In this document: one piece after another, positions 48,691 through 61,740 of the stretch | Position numbering within the stretch: the stretch's first letter is position 1 | Layout: the number at the start of each line of letters is the position of its first letter | NCBI RefSeq assembly: GCF_963576615.1 | Contig: NC_088714.1 | Span: 27,958,558-28,022,557 of the forward strand | Origin: Watersipora subatra | Taxonomy: Eukaryota; Bryozoa; Gymnolaemata; Cheilostomatida; Watersiporidae | DNA: 64,000 bases | Direction: 5' to 3' | Program-made: the position numbers and the translations under genes | The notes under the pieces: model-generated | Seen by the model: only the letters and a program-made list of their open reading frames with translations | What the model was told of the DNA's origin: nothing | Database searches by the model: none

Positions 48691-50454
48691 ATTCAGTGGT
48701 TATTTGAAAACATCCACTACTTATAAAGTGAGATAGATTGTGATAGAAATGTAAAGAAACTGTATTATCTGCTGCCTTTACAATTGTCAAGCAACTTATA
48801 GCCAACACTAAAACAATGATACAATTACTAGAAAAACAAACTATTGTTCAAATGTTTATTTTCAAATTGTTCAAACATACTGTTCAAATGTTTCAAAAAA
48901 GTGTTTTGCACTTTGTTGTTGGATTTATCTGCAGCTCAAAGTGCACTGGGCTTTACAAATGAACTCGGAGCACCAGATCTTTATTTACATTCACACATGT
49001 ATTAGTATAAGATAATGTAGTATATGTGCAAGTATATTTAATTACATAAAACACATAACATTTTATTATATATCAGCTGCCAGTGTGTTTCGTTTTAGTA
49101 TTTTTGCATTAAGAGTTGTGGAAGTATTAAGAATAGCTATTCGTCCATAAAATGGCATTAGCTTCTTTGAATACAATGGCCAGATATAAATAGACAGACA
49201 GGGTATACAAAATAAGTGGTAATCAGCTGTTTTAAAAGTTTATTTGAAAGTTATAATAGTTCAAGGAATTTATTGGAAAAAAATTTAAGTATTTTTTGCT
49301 ACATAGTCTTTATACAATTAAAAAAAATTTTTCATATCCAACTAAAGTAACTCACTAAAACATAAATAAAGTTTTCTATATTTTTTGACAGGGTTGAAAT
49401 TTTTGTTTTACATTGAAGCTCCAAAATCTTTTTTTGAAAGTTTGGAAAAAATTGTATAATAACTAAACAAAGGCGTGCTTTTATATATGCATTTAATGAC
49501 AGTATTTTTTACTTTAGTGATTCTTACACCCCGTGTTATATTTAAAGACTTTTTTAAATTTCCTCACTACCTGAAAGTTGTTAGCTGCTTAATATCAGCT
49601 ATATTACCCTATAACACATGTTACTAAAGTAAATTTTGTACTTTTATGTAAATAACTTACAATTACCAAAGTAGGCAGCAGTGTTTCCGAAAAGTGACTC
49701 ACAATGGTAAGAATTTATTTTATAATTTGAGTGGCTTGATTGAGAAAAATTCTTTCGTTATTTTAGTTGATGGCTAAACTCTCTGGTGATATATGACATT
49801 GCCTTTACAAGCTTCATGAAAAGTAGACAATTACTGACGTGATAACTCCAAGGTTTTGTTTCTAGCAAAAACAATACTAGCAATATTACTGTTATAATGC
49901 ATAGACAGTGATGAATTTGGCTGCACATGAGATGAGTGTAGCAGAGAAAATATGCCGTCTATAATAACCAGCAGTAATTTACATGTAAACTTAAACTCAC
50001 CGCTATTGCTACTACACGCGCTCATACTATCGGATCGTTGTGAAACTTCTGCTCAGCAGTTGAAACTGCTAAAATAGAGCTGTTTTAACTAGAATAGATT
50101 AATTTGGCCAGCATTTTCATTCAACTAAATTTTGTGATGATGTGAGAAAACTCTAACTCAATGAGATTCAGTCAGCATAAACAAGTTTAAATAATTTGCT
50201 TAAATATAAAAATTATTTTAAATTAAAAACAAAACTACCAGTTCTAAAGTTAGAAAATCTAAAATTGTTCCAATTAAAGTCTTTTTAAATGTTTATTTTT
50301 GCTAACCAAGTAAATTGCGCTAAACTTGATGAACAAAATTGAACTACAAAAAGAACACTTAAATAATTGTTCCAAATATGATCAGTATTTGGAAAACAGT
50401 GCTTGGAAAACAAAATTACTACTTTGAAAACTCGATGTTATTTTAAGCGTCATG
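48691..50454. other. no recognisable feature
   Basis: AT-rich spacer. Nothing supported was seen on either strand. Confidence 0.4.
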
Positions 50455-51170
50455 CAGGCTTAGTTTTGCTTTGCAAAAACCTGTATGTCACAATTTCCCC
50501 TAAGCAATAATCAGCCGTGTAACCTGCATGGTCGCTAGAGATTTTACAATTTGTAGATCGGTTGACTTCTGATGATTATCTATTGAACAACGACACTAGT
50601 GATTATTTTATCTTTAGCAGTGATAATTCGGGAAGCTATAATAACATTGACAACTCGTCAGACTAAAACAAGCTAGACTTGTTTCTAACGGTAGAAGCTG
50701 CAAAAGTCAAAAATTGTCTGAGCTCAATCTGCAACATATTTGTAGCTTTTTATAGCGTAAGCTGATGTAAAATTGTATGCTGAATATTTTGATACCAAAA
50801 TGTTTTCAAAACCGTATGCTTCAAAAGTTATCACAACTTATATGCCTATTTGTAAAATAACATATTTTACAGAATATTCAATTAATAAAAGATTAATTTA
50901 GTAGCCACAAAATTAAATGTATTAAATGTTTATACAATGACAAAAATTTCAATCCAATGTTAAATGCAATTTATAAAACAAGTAGGCATTGGCTAATGTT
51001 CAAATTGCTTTTGTATTTGGTAAATAGATGCAGAAATTATTATTGGTATAACTGCATATACTGATCTCTGCTAAATTGGTAAAATCAATTGATAATACAT
51101 GTACATAGTTATATTTGTATTAAATGTACAGCAGGTTTGAAAATTACACTCAACTTTTTAAGCCTAATTA
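50455..51170 (+). repeat. repeat family B, copy 2, left part
   Basis: Matches family B from GGCTTAGTTTTGCTTTGC to AAGCCTAATTA. The coding-like stretch is present (LTSDDYLLNNDTSDYFIFSS) but frameshifted at its start and stopped by TAA after NSSD. It is cut by the long-TIR element at 51171. Confidence 0.65.
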
Positions 51171-52546
51171 AAGAATAGAAAAAGCACAATATTATTATGC
51201 TTTATTATTTATTTTGCGGTGTCGACTGATGTTTTAAAAAAAGAATCAAGGAGATTGACCAATCAGAAGCTGAGATATAGCTAGCCAAACACAGGTCTAC
51301 ATAATAACGAACCAGAAGAAAACCTTTCGAAAATCCCGAGAATTGTGACGTATGAAATCGACTTATTGGTCATGTGCCGGAGTTGCGCACCTTTACGCCG
51401 TTACGTATAATGATTGTTTTAGGCTACGAGATGTGAAACACTTCTCGCGCGAAAGTAAAAAATTTACAGACTAGCTCTGGTGTCTCAGGAAAACCAAGCA
51501 AACACTGTGTGGTAAAGGCATTTGCCCACAACCCCTCGCCATGATTTTTCAAAACAAAAGAGCAGATTTTAACTATTGCGCTTCAAATTTTAACTCGATC
51601 TCCACGGATATGCTCCGAATATCCTTTGTTCAACGAACAGCACGTGTATAGTCTATATATGCGACATCCCCGATTGGCAGTTTGTTTAGAATAAGAAGTG
51701 GGAATGTGAATTTTTGTTCATTCATAATTTTTCTAATGTGTACCTACTGCAGCATTCAGTTGATTTTCATGATTATCAACACTATTAACAGACTGTAAGT
51801 TTGCTACAGCCATAATTTTAAAAAGAATAATTTGACCGTGCTGCTCTTGCTATAAGAAAAGAAAACGATAATTTTTGATTTGATTTTTCTATTTATCTAT
51901 TATCTTATCTATGATTATTTTTTAGGATTAATATAATAATCATAATGCATATTATACAAAATAATAATATAACTGTGTATAGAATAAATGATGTAACTAA
52001 TATAATTTGTAGAAAATTCCAAATGATAACCGAGATTGATGATTGATTTAATTGATTCCATTTATTAGCTATAGTTAAAAGATCTGAACAGCGCTAAAGA
52101 TGAGTCTGAATAGGGAAGCTAAGTGAGAGAACAACAAAACTGAGCTCAACTAGCAAGATAGCGAAATGTTGTGAAATAATAGATGCATGTAATTATTTTA
52201 TGCTAAAACTAATCTACGCGTCAGAGGGACTGGTTCGAAATTCTCAGAGCAATGATTGTTAGGCCCAATTTGATTGTTCTATACTTCCAGGGATTAAACC
52301 AATTAAAACACCGTGATTGTTATAGGAGAGCGCATTAGTTGGCTCAATTGACCAATGGCACACAAGTCGATTTCATACGTCATATATTGATGATTACCAA
52401 AACACTTATGCTTTTTGGTAGACCCGTGTTTGGCTGGCTATATCTCAGCTTCTGATTGGTCAATCTCCTTGATTCTTTTTTAAAACATCAGTCGACACCT
52501 CAAGATAAATAATAAAGCATAATAATATTGCGCTTTCTCTATTCTT
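51171..52546. mobile_element. DNA transposon with about 200-bp terminal inverted repeats
   Basis: Left (51171-51373) and right (52344-52546) arms are near-perfect complements, sharing AAGAATAGA, CAATATTATTATGC, GGTGTCGACTGATGTTTT, TTGACCAATCAGAAGC and ATGACGTATGAAATCG-like blocks. Comparison with uninterrupted family B copies shows clean insertion at CCTAATTA|CAATAG with a 2-3 base target duplication (TAA/CAA). The 970-bp interior has no clear transposase frame. The superfamily is undecided. Confidence 0.8.
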
Positions 52547-55190
52547 CAACAATAGAGTATTCAAAACTCAAGTCTTAACATGATATTAATAAAAAAATAT
52601 CGATCATGTAACATTTGGGCGGGATTTACATTCAAAGTTGTCACCCATTCACAATCAGCAATTTTGTTTAAAGAGTGATTAGGTCTATCCATCTGTGAAT
52701 TAATTTCTCCTTTAAAGATGTACCACTGATTAGAACAAAACAAACAATTGATGCTGCCAACTTTGACTTGGTCTTTAACTTTATCTTCTTTGATGACGCT
52801 GGAACTGTCAGTTTTAAATCAAACCAATTGCATGTATTTCTTCGGTTTCAGTAGAAAATTAAATATACGCATTATCAAAAACAGTTTTTTATTTTTGACA
52901 AATCCTAACTTTCAATCTTCCATTTGTTATGAGACTCCAACTATTCAAAATCAGAATTGTAGACAATTTCAAAGCCAATAATTTATATTAAACTTACACG
53001 TATAAAGTTTTTAGTTTCAGGCTACACAATACACTAATGCTAACTATGTAAGCTTGTACACGCTACACAATACACTAATGCTAACTATGTAAGCTTGTAC
53101 ACGCTACACAATACACTAATGCTAACTATGTAAGCTTGTACACGCTACACAATACACTAATGCTAACTATGTAAGCTTGTACACGCTACACAATACACTA
53201 ATGCTAACTATGTAAGCTTGTACACGCTACACAATACACTAATGCTAACTATGTAAGCTTGTACACGCTACACAATACACTAATGCTAACTATGTAAGCT
53301 TGTACACGCTACACAATACACTAATGCTAACTATGTAAGCTTGTACACGCTACACAATACACTAATGCTAACTATGTAAGCTTGTACACGCTACACAATA
53401 CACTAATGCTAACTATGTAAGCTTGTACACGCTACACAATACACTAATGCTAACTATGTAAGCTTGTACACGCTACACAATACACTAATGCTAACTATGT
53501 AAGCTTGTACACGCTACACAATACACTAATGCTAACTATGTAAGCTTGTGCACGCTACACAATACACTAATGCTAACTATGTAAGCTTGTACACGCTACA
53601 CAATACACTAATGCTAACACTGTAAGCTTGTACACGCTACACAATACACTAATGCTAACTATGTAAGCTTGTACACGCTACACAATACACTAATGCTAAC
53701 TATGTAAGCTTGTACACGCTACACAATACACTAATGCTAACTATGTAAGCTTGTACACGCTACACAATACACTAATGCTAACTATGTAAGCTTGTACACG
53801 CTACACAATACACTAATGCTAACTATGTAAGCTTGTGCACGCTACACAATACACTAATGCTAACTATGTAAGCTTGTACACGCTACACAATACACTAATG
53901 CTAACTATGTAAGCTTGTACACGCTACACAATACACTAATGCTAACTATGTAAGCTTGTACACGCTACACAATACACTAATGCTAACTATGTAAGCTTGT
54001 ACACGCTACACAATACACTAATGCTAACTATGTAAGCTTGTACACGCTACACAATACACTAATGCTAACTATGTAAGCTTGTACACGCTACACAATACAC
54101 TAATGCTAACACTGTAAGCTTGTACACGCTACACAATACACTAATGCTAACTATGTAAGCTTGTAAATGCGCTTGTTTTCGCATAATAGTTACCCTGACC
54201 GACCACAGAACTAAGAAATAATGAGATCATCAATCAATTTTGCAGCCATCAGTTCATTAAGTTGGCAGTTTTTGAATTGGTATACTGTAATTGAATGCTT
54301 ACCACAAACATACCATCAGACTGCCACCATCATTTTAGTTACTTGTCATTATCCTGTCATGTGTACCACAAATGTGACACATGCGTATGTTGTTTTGGTT
54401 ACACTATTTTAAGCATTTTTACGATGTTAGATTAAAGCTAATAAAAAATATAAATAGTCTGACTTTTAAATGAATGCAAGTAAGAAACCTTCAGCAATCA
54501 ATCAGTATGATATTAGAAATGGAAGGTTTTTTTACAATCAGTGAATCAAAGTGGGTTTGGTACATAAAGTATGGAATTGTTTTGGTTTTCAACATTATCT
54601 TAGGCCAGTTTTGTTATGTAAGGCTATTCAAGGATTACATAATATTTATATAGTATTGTATATAATAAAAAAATCAAAACGAAAAAACAAATTCACAGTA
54701 GTGGGTATAGGTATTGATCAGACTGGCAGTAACTGAAGTGTTACACTCACATCCGCAGCTGAAGTCAATATTTGTATTATAGATTTTTTATCAGTTTTTG
54801 TTTTGGTCAGCATTTTGCTCAAAGTAAGCCGTGTGCTCACTCTGTTTCATTGGTTTTATGACTAGTCTATTGTCTGCAAATTAGAAAAAGTATCATTTTC
54901 CAATCAATGGATTGTTTATTTGATAGATAATTATATTACTTAGACTTGCAGATTTATAGCCCATTATTTGAACTCCGTTTCTTAGACTAGGCTGACAACG
55001 GATTGACCCTTATACCTTCTCATCTACTGTACATAAGACGGCCAGTTTTGACTGCAAACTGTAGTAATCTGTAACAATCCATAGTAATCTGTAACAATCT
55101 ATAGTAATCTGAAGCTATTTATAGTGACTGAGAGAATTGATTTCATCGAATTCCCATTTTTAGAGCAAAGGAATATGAGCATTATTTGAG
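52547..55190 (+). repeat. repeat family B, copy 2, right part with embedded satellite
   Basis: Continues family B from AATAGAGTATTCAAAACTCA to the TA tract near 55218. It contains the 41-bp satellite in place of a single ancestral segment. The conserved region AATGAGATCATCAATCAATT at 54219 onward is shared by all copies. Confidence 0.65.
53021..54166. repeat. 41-bp satellite, 28 head-to-tail copies
   Basis: The unit begins GCTACACAATACACTAATGC and ends TATGTAAGCTTGTACAC. Starts fall every 41 bp from 53021 to 54128. Copies are nearly identical. Exceptions are GTGCAC for GTACAC in units 13 and 20, and AACACTGTAAG for AACTATGTAAG in units 15 and 27. Each unit holds one AAGCTT. Confidence 0.98.
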
Positions 55191-55238
55191 TTTTGATTAG
55201 GAAGACTCACAGATTCATATATATATATATATATATAT

Positions 55239-56412
55239 GTACTTTTCAAAGTATGTGTGTATGCGTGTCCCTCCAGCTATACATCTTAAAATTTTGATTT
55301 TAAAACTCTGCTATCTAATGGATTTGAACTCACAACGAACGCATCGACAAGGTCCTTATCCGGACGGATGCCTACCACTAAGCCAGAATGACAGAATGAT
55401 CAGTTATGTTATCATATACAGCACACCCCATTTGCGTGCTAACTATGTTAGCCTTGCATCCATGAGTTACGATGCTTCTGTTTAGGAATATTTTGAGAAT
55501 CAAGTATATGCAACGCAATGCTTATTTGTCTTTTTTCGTTAGGGCTAATCTATTCGGTTCCAGGATACCTCGAATAATATATCTCGAATTTAAAGTTTGG
55601 CAATTCGTGGACTGTTCATATACTTTATTAAAAGATATACGTCCATGAACTTGCTATGGGAAGTTATCTGTATCCGTTATACGGTACATTCGGCATCCGT
55701 TAAAATAAAAACATTTCGCAATGATAAACCTATTGTTAAAAGTTTAAGATTTACTGAAATGCGTACTGAACCCTCTTTCAAGTATGTGTTTAGTTAGCTA
55801 AGTTCATTTAAATTAGATTCAGCGTTTATGTTAGACGTCTGTCTCAAAGGTAAAAATTATCCACGTAGTGTATTGTAATGTTATATTATCATGGGCACGC
55901 GAATCATAATCGCAAAATTTACTAAAGTGCTTGTAGGTACCTATATAGTTACTAAGGTCAACATAGTATTTAGGTACTATTTTCATGATGATGGGGATTA
56001 GTACTTATATATAGCCTATAATATTAGCCTACATGCCGATTTTTGCATGCAAACACTGAACAAACTTTAAACCTTTTTACATTTTAATTTTTTCTTCCAA
56101 TTTATTTCAACGGAACAATTTTTTCCAGTTATGAAATTTTAAATTTACAGTATATTAAAAACCTTTACAGTTGTTTTATTTATTTATTTTTATGGTATGA
56201 AGTTTGAAAGTTACAGTTGTTTGACGAAGTTTGAAAACATATAAATTTGTTTTTTAGTTTCTCTCTTAATTTATTTCAACTACACAAAACACTTCTCTCA
56301 TGATATGTAGTTTGAAAGTTAGAATGGCAAATGTTGTTAAATGTGAATTACAAATCAATTTTCTGTCCAAAGACTTTTTTATTACCCAGGCAAGGACGGG
56401 AAGCACAGCTAG
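55239..56412 (+). mobile_element. Helitron-like non-autonomous element, copy 2
   Basis: Follows (TA)n. It shares CTTTTCAAAGTATGTGTGT at the 5' side, a minus-strand tRNA-like module (A box TAGTGGTAGGCATCC, B box GAGTTCAAATCC at about 55316-55395) and the 3' block CTTTTTTATTACCCAGGCAA, ending CACAGCTAG before T. It has no coding frame. Confidence 0.5.
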
Positions 56413-57389
56413 TCATTAATAAAAAGTGATTTGTAGAGTGATTACTGGAGATTATTGATGCTTCCATAAAATGGATGCCATTATAAGACCGCCATCAGTG
56501 TAGTCAAAGCCACTAACATTTCATGGCTGAGTGGAAGCATGAACATTGTTTATTGTATCAGTTTATAGCAATGAGATAACTAAATATTGTAGAGAGAGTG
56601 AACTCAGAGTTGCAAAATGGTGTTTTATCAATCAGAGTTAGCATTGTGAATATCACACTATCTGACACAATATTAAGACAAACAGCATGGGAGCAAACAA
56701 AAACGCTATTAATAGATACACGTGTAATAGCAGGTTAATATATTTATGCAATTCTAAAAAAAAAGGCTTTTCTAGTCTAATGCTGTGTGAAAATGCTAAT
56801 TCAGTGAAATAAGACAGGTTAAATTTACAGTCATTTGCTTATAAAGCAAGTAAAAATACTGACTGGCTCCTATCAAAAAACAGCATTTGCTTGGATATAA
56901 GAGTGCAAAATTAATTTTGCAGGACGAGCTAAACACAAAAGGAAAAAATATGGAACATCATTACAAAAAATAAATTTTGTCTTAGGCCTACAGAAGCAAC
57001 AACTAAACATATATTAGATACACATAATAGATGTCCTTTGTATAAACATGCTCCATACTTATTACAGATATCAAATGGTTTCTCGGCTTAAAAAATTGTA
57101 TCTATATCATACACTATGTCTTTGAATTTAAGCCCCCTGCCAATTCAGAAACGATTCAGACTCTCCTCTCTGATTTTCTACTCGTCTGAAGAAATAGGGC
57201 TGGCCTCGCAGTCTGAGCATGATCGGGTAGTCGTGAAAGCTCTCACGTATCCTGGGCCCTAGTGCTTTTTGTTATTACAATGGTCAACACTTAAATTGAC
57301 CATAGTATGTGCATGTTATTGTGGCATGACCACTGTCATACAACAATACGATGTCATTACAATGGTAGTTGTAATGAAGCAGCATTTGT

Positions 57390-58770
57390 AAAATTTACAA
57401 ATTACAACAAAGCCTTTTTTGTTGTAATTTCTCTCAAGCAATAACCAGCCCTGTCAGCTGCATGGCCGTTACGAAAGTTTCACAAATTGTAGATCAATTG
57501 AATTCTAATAATTATCTATTGAACAATAGCACTAGTGGTTATTTCATCTTTAGCAGTGATAATGATATGAGCTATAATATAATTGACAGCTCGTCAGACT
57601 CGAAACAAGCTAAAATTGTTACGCATGGTGATAGCTGAGAAAAGCAACAAATATTGGAGCTCATTCTGCAATACAATTGTAGCTTTTTTATAACATCAGC
57701 TGATGTGAAACTGCATACTGATTAACTTGATATCAAAATATTTTCTGAAAACAGTGTGGTACATATGATATGACAACTTATATACCAATTGGCCAAAAAT
57801 ATATTTTACAGAATATTTAATTATTAAAAGATTAAGCTAGTAGCTAAAAAGTTAAATGTATTAAATGTTTATACAATAATTAAAATTTCGATCAAATGTT
57901 AAATACAATGTGAAAAACAAGTTTGCATTGGCTAATGTTCAAGTTGCTTTTTGTAATTGGTAAAAGATGCAGAAATTGTTAATGGTATAACTGCATCTAC
58001 TAAGCGTTGGTAAAATGATAAAATCAATTGAACATACATAATTATGTTTGTATTACATGTACATATAGGTTTGAAAGTTACACTCAGCTTTTGAAGCCTA
58101 ATTAATAACAGCTTCATGAAAACTCAAGTCTTAACATGATATTATTAGGAAAATATATTCAGCATCTAATATTTGGGCAAGCTTTACATTCAAATTTGTT
58201 ACCCATCCACAATCAGCAATTTGGTTTAAAGAGGGATTAGGTCTACAGATTACTAGATTAAAGAGGGATTAGGTCTATCTATCTGTGAAAACTAATTTTT
58301 TCTTTAAACATGTACAACTGATTAGAATAAAACAAACAGTTTATGTTGCCAACTTTGACTTGGTCTTTACTTTTATTTTCTCAGATAATACTAGAACTCA
58401 GTTTTAAAGCAAACTAATTACGGATATTTCTTCAGTTTTAGTGGGATTTTAAAAATATGCATTATCAAAAACATGAATGTCAAAAATTAAAAAAACTAGT
58501 TTTCAAGCTCCCATCTTTTTTATGAGACATTAATTATTTAAAATCAAAAATTTAAAGAACTTCAAAAACAATTTATACGACTTACACGCGCAGTCTTTAT
58601 TTTCCAGCTACACTGCAAATATTATGTTGAAGTGTTATATTTGCCAACTCAAAGTCATACACTAATCGTAACACTGTAAGCTTGTAAATGTGATTTTTTT
58701 TGTGTGCTAATTAATCTGATTGACTACAGAACTCAGAAATATTGAGATCATCAATCAATTGTGCAGCCAT
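57390..58770 (+). repeat. repeat family B, copy 3
   Basis: Collinear with the other B copies from ACAACAAAGCC near 57400 to GCCATCATTTCTTCT at 58770. It has the best preserved coding-like stretch (57462-57638). Confidence 0.6.
57462..57638 (+). CDS. short ORF of repeat family B, possible first exon of its protein
   Basis: ATG 57462 opens MAVTKVSQIVDQLNSNNYLL, then NNSTSGYFIFSSDNDMSYNI, then IDSSSDSKQAKIVTHGDS, stop at 57636-57638 (58 residues). The same peptide, in varying decay, is seen at 36344 and about 50530. A fragment (SCKKQKTSELILQ, its downstream part) ends the ORF at 59488-59607 behind a different start. The acidic Ser/Asp-rich N-terminus resembles that of some DNA transposases, but the family is not recognised. 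It could equally be a multiplied host-gene exon. Confidence 0.4.
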   Translation: MAVTKVSQIVDQLNSNNYLLNNSTSGYFIFSSDNDMSYNIIDSSSDSKQAKIVTHGDS

Positions 58771-58926
58771 CATTTCTTCTATTTCAAGCAGTTTACCAAC
58801 TTCTTCAATATTGACAAGGTGCTAAGGAATCGCTCTACGCCTTTACTGCTCCCAAGAACAGAACAATTTTTGAGTGGAAGGCAAAATATATATTTGAATA
58901 TATATGCATATTTATATAAATATATT

Positions 58927-59386
58927 TCTCAAAGTTGAACGTCATATGTGTACTTGTAGGTTTGAATGTCCAACAATAGATCTTAAAATCTTGGAATAAA
59001 GATTCCGTAATGAAGTAGATTCAATCTCAGACCCTGCTTTTTGCCTGTCTGATGCCCTAGCCACTAGACTACAAAAATTGAAATGCTAGTTTGCCAATAT
59101 AAGTCATTATATGAGAGAAAATACCTAACCGATTTGCGTATGACACAGGTCATAGCATAACGTAATGAGAAGCTGTTGGCTCACATTATTAATTGTACTG
59201 GCTAATAGCGCGCAGGCTAATAGTGAGCAACTCTCAGTACTTTTTATTTTTTATGAGACAAAACACTTTTCTAATGATATGTACTTTGGTAGTTAGAATA
59301 GCAAATTTTGTTATATGTTAAATGCAAATCAATTTTTTTTTCAAATACTTTTTTATTACCCGGGCAACGCTGGGTAGCACAGTTAG
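58927..59386 (+). mobile_element. Helitron-like non-autonomous element, copy 3
   Basis: Starts TCTCAAAGTTGAACGT in a TA-rich flank and ends TTACCCGGGCAACGCTGGGT then AGCACAGTTAG before TATATA. ACCC/GGGT can form the 3' hairpin. The minus strand at 58995-59075 is clearly tRNA-like (A box TAGTGGCTAGGGC, B box GATTGAATCTA). At 460 bp it is the shortest copy and best defines both ends. Confidence 0.55.
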
Positions 59387-59519
59387 TATATATAATTATG
59401 TACAGTGTACGCTTTCAACAAGCAACTGCAAGCAGTGAATCTTTCCCATGCTTCAGTATATATTTTTTCTGCAGCTCTTTATATACCATGGCTACTGAGA
59501 AGCTAAGCCCCTACTCCGG

Positions 59520-61740
59520 AAAGGCTGGTAGAAGCTGCAAAAAACAAAAAACGTCTGAGCTCATTCTGCAAGTCATTTGTAACTTTTCATTATATCAGCT
59601 GATGTAAAGTTTTATGCTGTTTAACTTGATATCAAAATATTTCTTAAAGATGGTATGGTTCAAAGGTTATGACAACTTGTATGCCCATTTGTAGAATAAT
59701 ATATTTTACAGAATAATTAATTATTAAAATATTAAGTTAGTAGCTAAAAAGTTAAATGTAATTAATGTTTATGATACGAATAACTATAATTTCAATCAAA
59801 TGTTAAATGTAATGTAAAAAAACAAGTTTGCATTGGTTAATGTTCAAGTTGCTTTTTGAAATTAATAAAGAGATGCTTAAATTGTTATTGGAATAACTAC
59901 ATCCACTAATCATTGCTAAAATGGTAAATCAATTGAAAATACATCATTATGCTTGTATTACATGTACAGCAGGTTTGAAAGTGACACTCAGCTTTTGAAG
60001 CCTAATTAACAATAGATTATTCAAAACTCAAGTCTGAACATGATATTAATCAGAAAGATATTCATCATCTAACATTTGGGCTGGCTTTACATTCCAAGTT
60101 GACACCAACTGCCAAGTCAAGAGAATATTCAGTCCCTTCTCTTAAATTATCTACTAGTCTGAAAAAGCCAAGATGGCCTCATAGCCTGGGCATAAGATCT
60201 TGCAGGTCTTAAGGCCTGCACATTTTATTTTAAAGTGTTTTATTGGTCTACTCAAAGTCCTACACTAATCGTAACTCTGTAAGCTTGTGAATATGCTTGT
60301 TTAGCATAATAATTACCCTGACCGACCACATAACTCAGACATAATGAGATCATCAATCATTTTTACAGCCATTATTTCATTAAGTTGACAGTTTCTGAAC
60401 TGGTATACTGTAATTGAATGCTTACCACAAACATACCATCAGCTTGCCACCATATTTCAGCTACTTGCCATAATCATGTCACGTGTACCACAGATGTAAT
60501 ACATGCTTATGTAGTCGTGCTCATACCATTTTAAGTTTTCATAAAATTAGATTAAAGCTTATCAAAAAATACAAACAGTTTTAAATAAATGTAAATAAGC
60601 AACCTTCACTACCCAATCAGTATTTTATTAGAATTTTCTCACTCATGTGCTCCCTCTGCCTTTATTGATTTTATGAACCATGACTAATCTATTCTCTGCA
60701 AATTACATAAAGGTTTAATCTGCAAATCAGTGAATTGCTTATTTGATAGGTAGTTATAATACTATATAGTATTATTTATAGTACTTTATAACACTAGATA
60801 ATAGCTCATTATTTAAAATTGGTTACTTACATTTAGCTGACAACGGATCGAAGCTCAAAAATTTTCATCTATTGTAGAAGCCAGATTTGGCGGCAAACCA
60901 GCAATCTGTAGTAATCTGTGTCAATCTGTATCAATGAGTGCAATGAGCATTTATGCAAATATAGCTGTTAGGTCAGTAAAACTTATTTTGTTGCATTAAG
61001 GAATGTAGCAAGGTTTTCTCTCTAAAACCTTTCTACACTTGTTGACTTGTGCGTTAATTTATTTCTAAATGTATAATGGTTCAAATTGAAGCTATTTATT
61101 GCGAGGGAGAGAATCTCAAATTTGTTTTATTAAATTCATATCTTTCGAGCAAAGGTGTAAGAGCTATCTTTTCAGCAGTTATATTTAGCTATTCATCTTA
61201 ACATTGATATTTTACTTTATTTTAACTATGAAAGATGAAAGATCTTGCGTTTCTACTCTCTTTATAAAACATAATCTAATGCATTTTTAAACCCATATTT
61301 GTTCTAGATTTTAATACATTTTCAGGTTATTATAATAATTTGCTAAATAAAATCTACAATTATGTGCAATAGTACTTTAGTAAATTTGATATTTGCTTGA
61401 TGGAAGACTGTCACTTTCGAACATAACTCAACATTCCACCCAATGTTGGCCTATTGCAACATTCAACTAAAATTCTAAAAAACGTCAGAAATAATATACT
61501 GTTAACTTATGCTCAAAATTTGATGGCATATATTATGACATAGTGTGCAAAGATAGCTCAATGCTCTAAAAAGTGCAGTATAACATATTACATAATAACA
61601 CAGCTTCTCCCAAAATTTAGTATTATATTACACAACTTGCCAGCATAACCCAATGTTTTACATAACATAGCACAATGCATTGCACATTCACAGTACTATT
61701 TTATGCAAAAGGTGTGGATAGATAAATATTACCTTCACTC
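59520..61740 (+). repeat. repeat family B, copy 4
   Basis: Collinear with copies 1-3 from AGAAGCTGCAAAAAACAAAA to GATAGATAAATATTACC. It holds the single ancestral form of the satellite segment (TACACTAATCGTAACTCTGT then AAGCTTGT at about 60260). Confidence 0.65.

Noticed and set aside
53021..54166. Regular array resembling a CRISPR
   Set aside because: There are no unique spacers; every 41-bp unit is the same sequence. The genome is eukaryotic.
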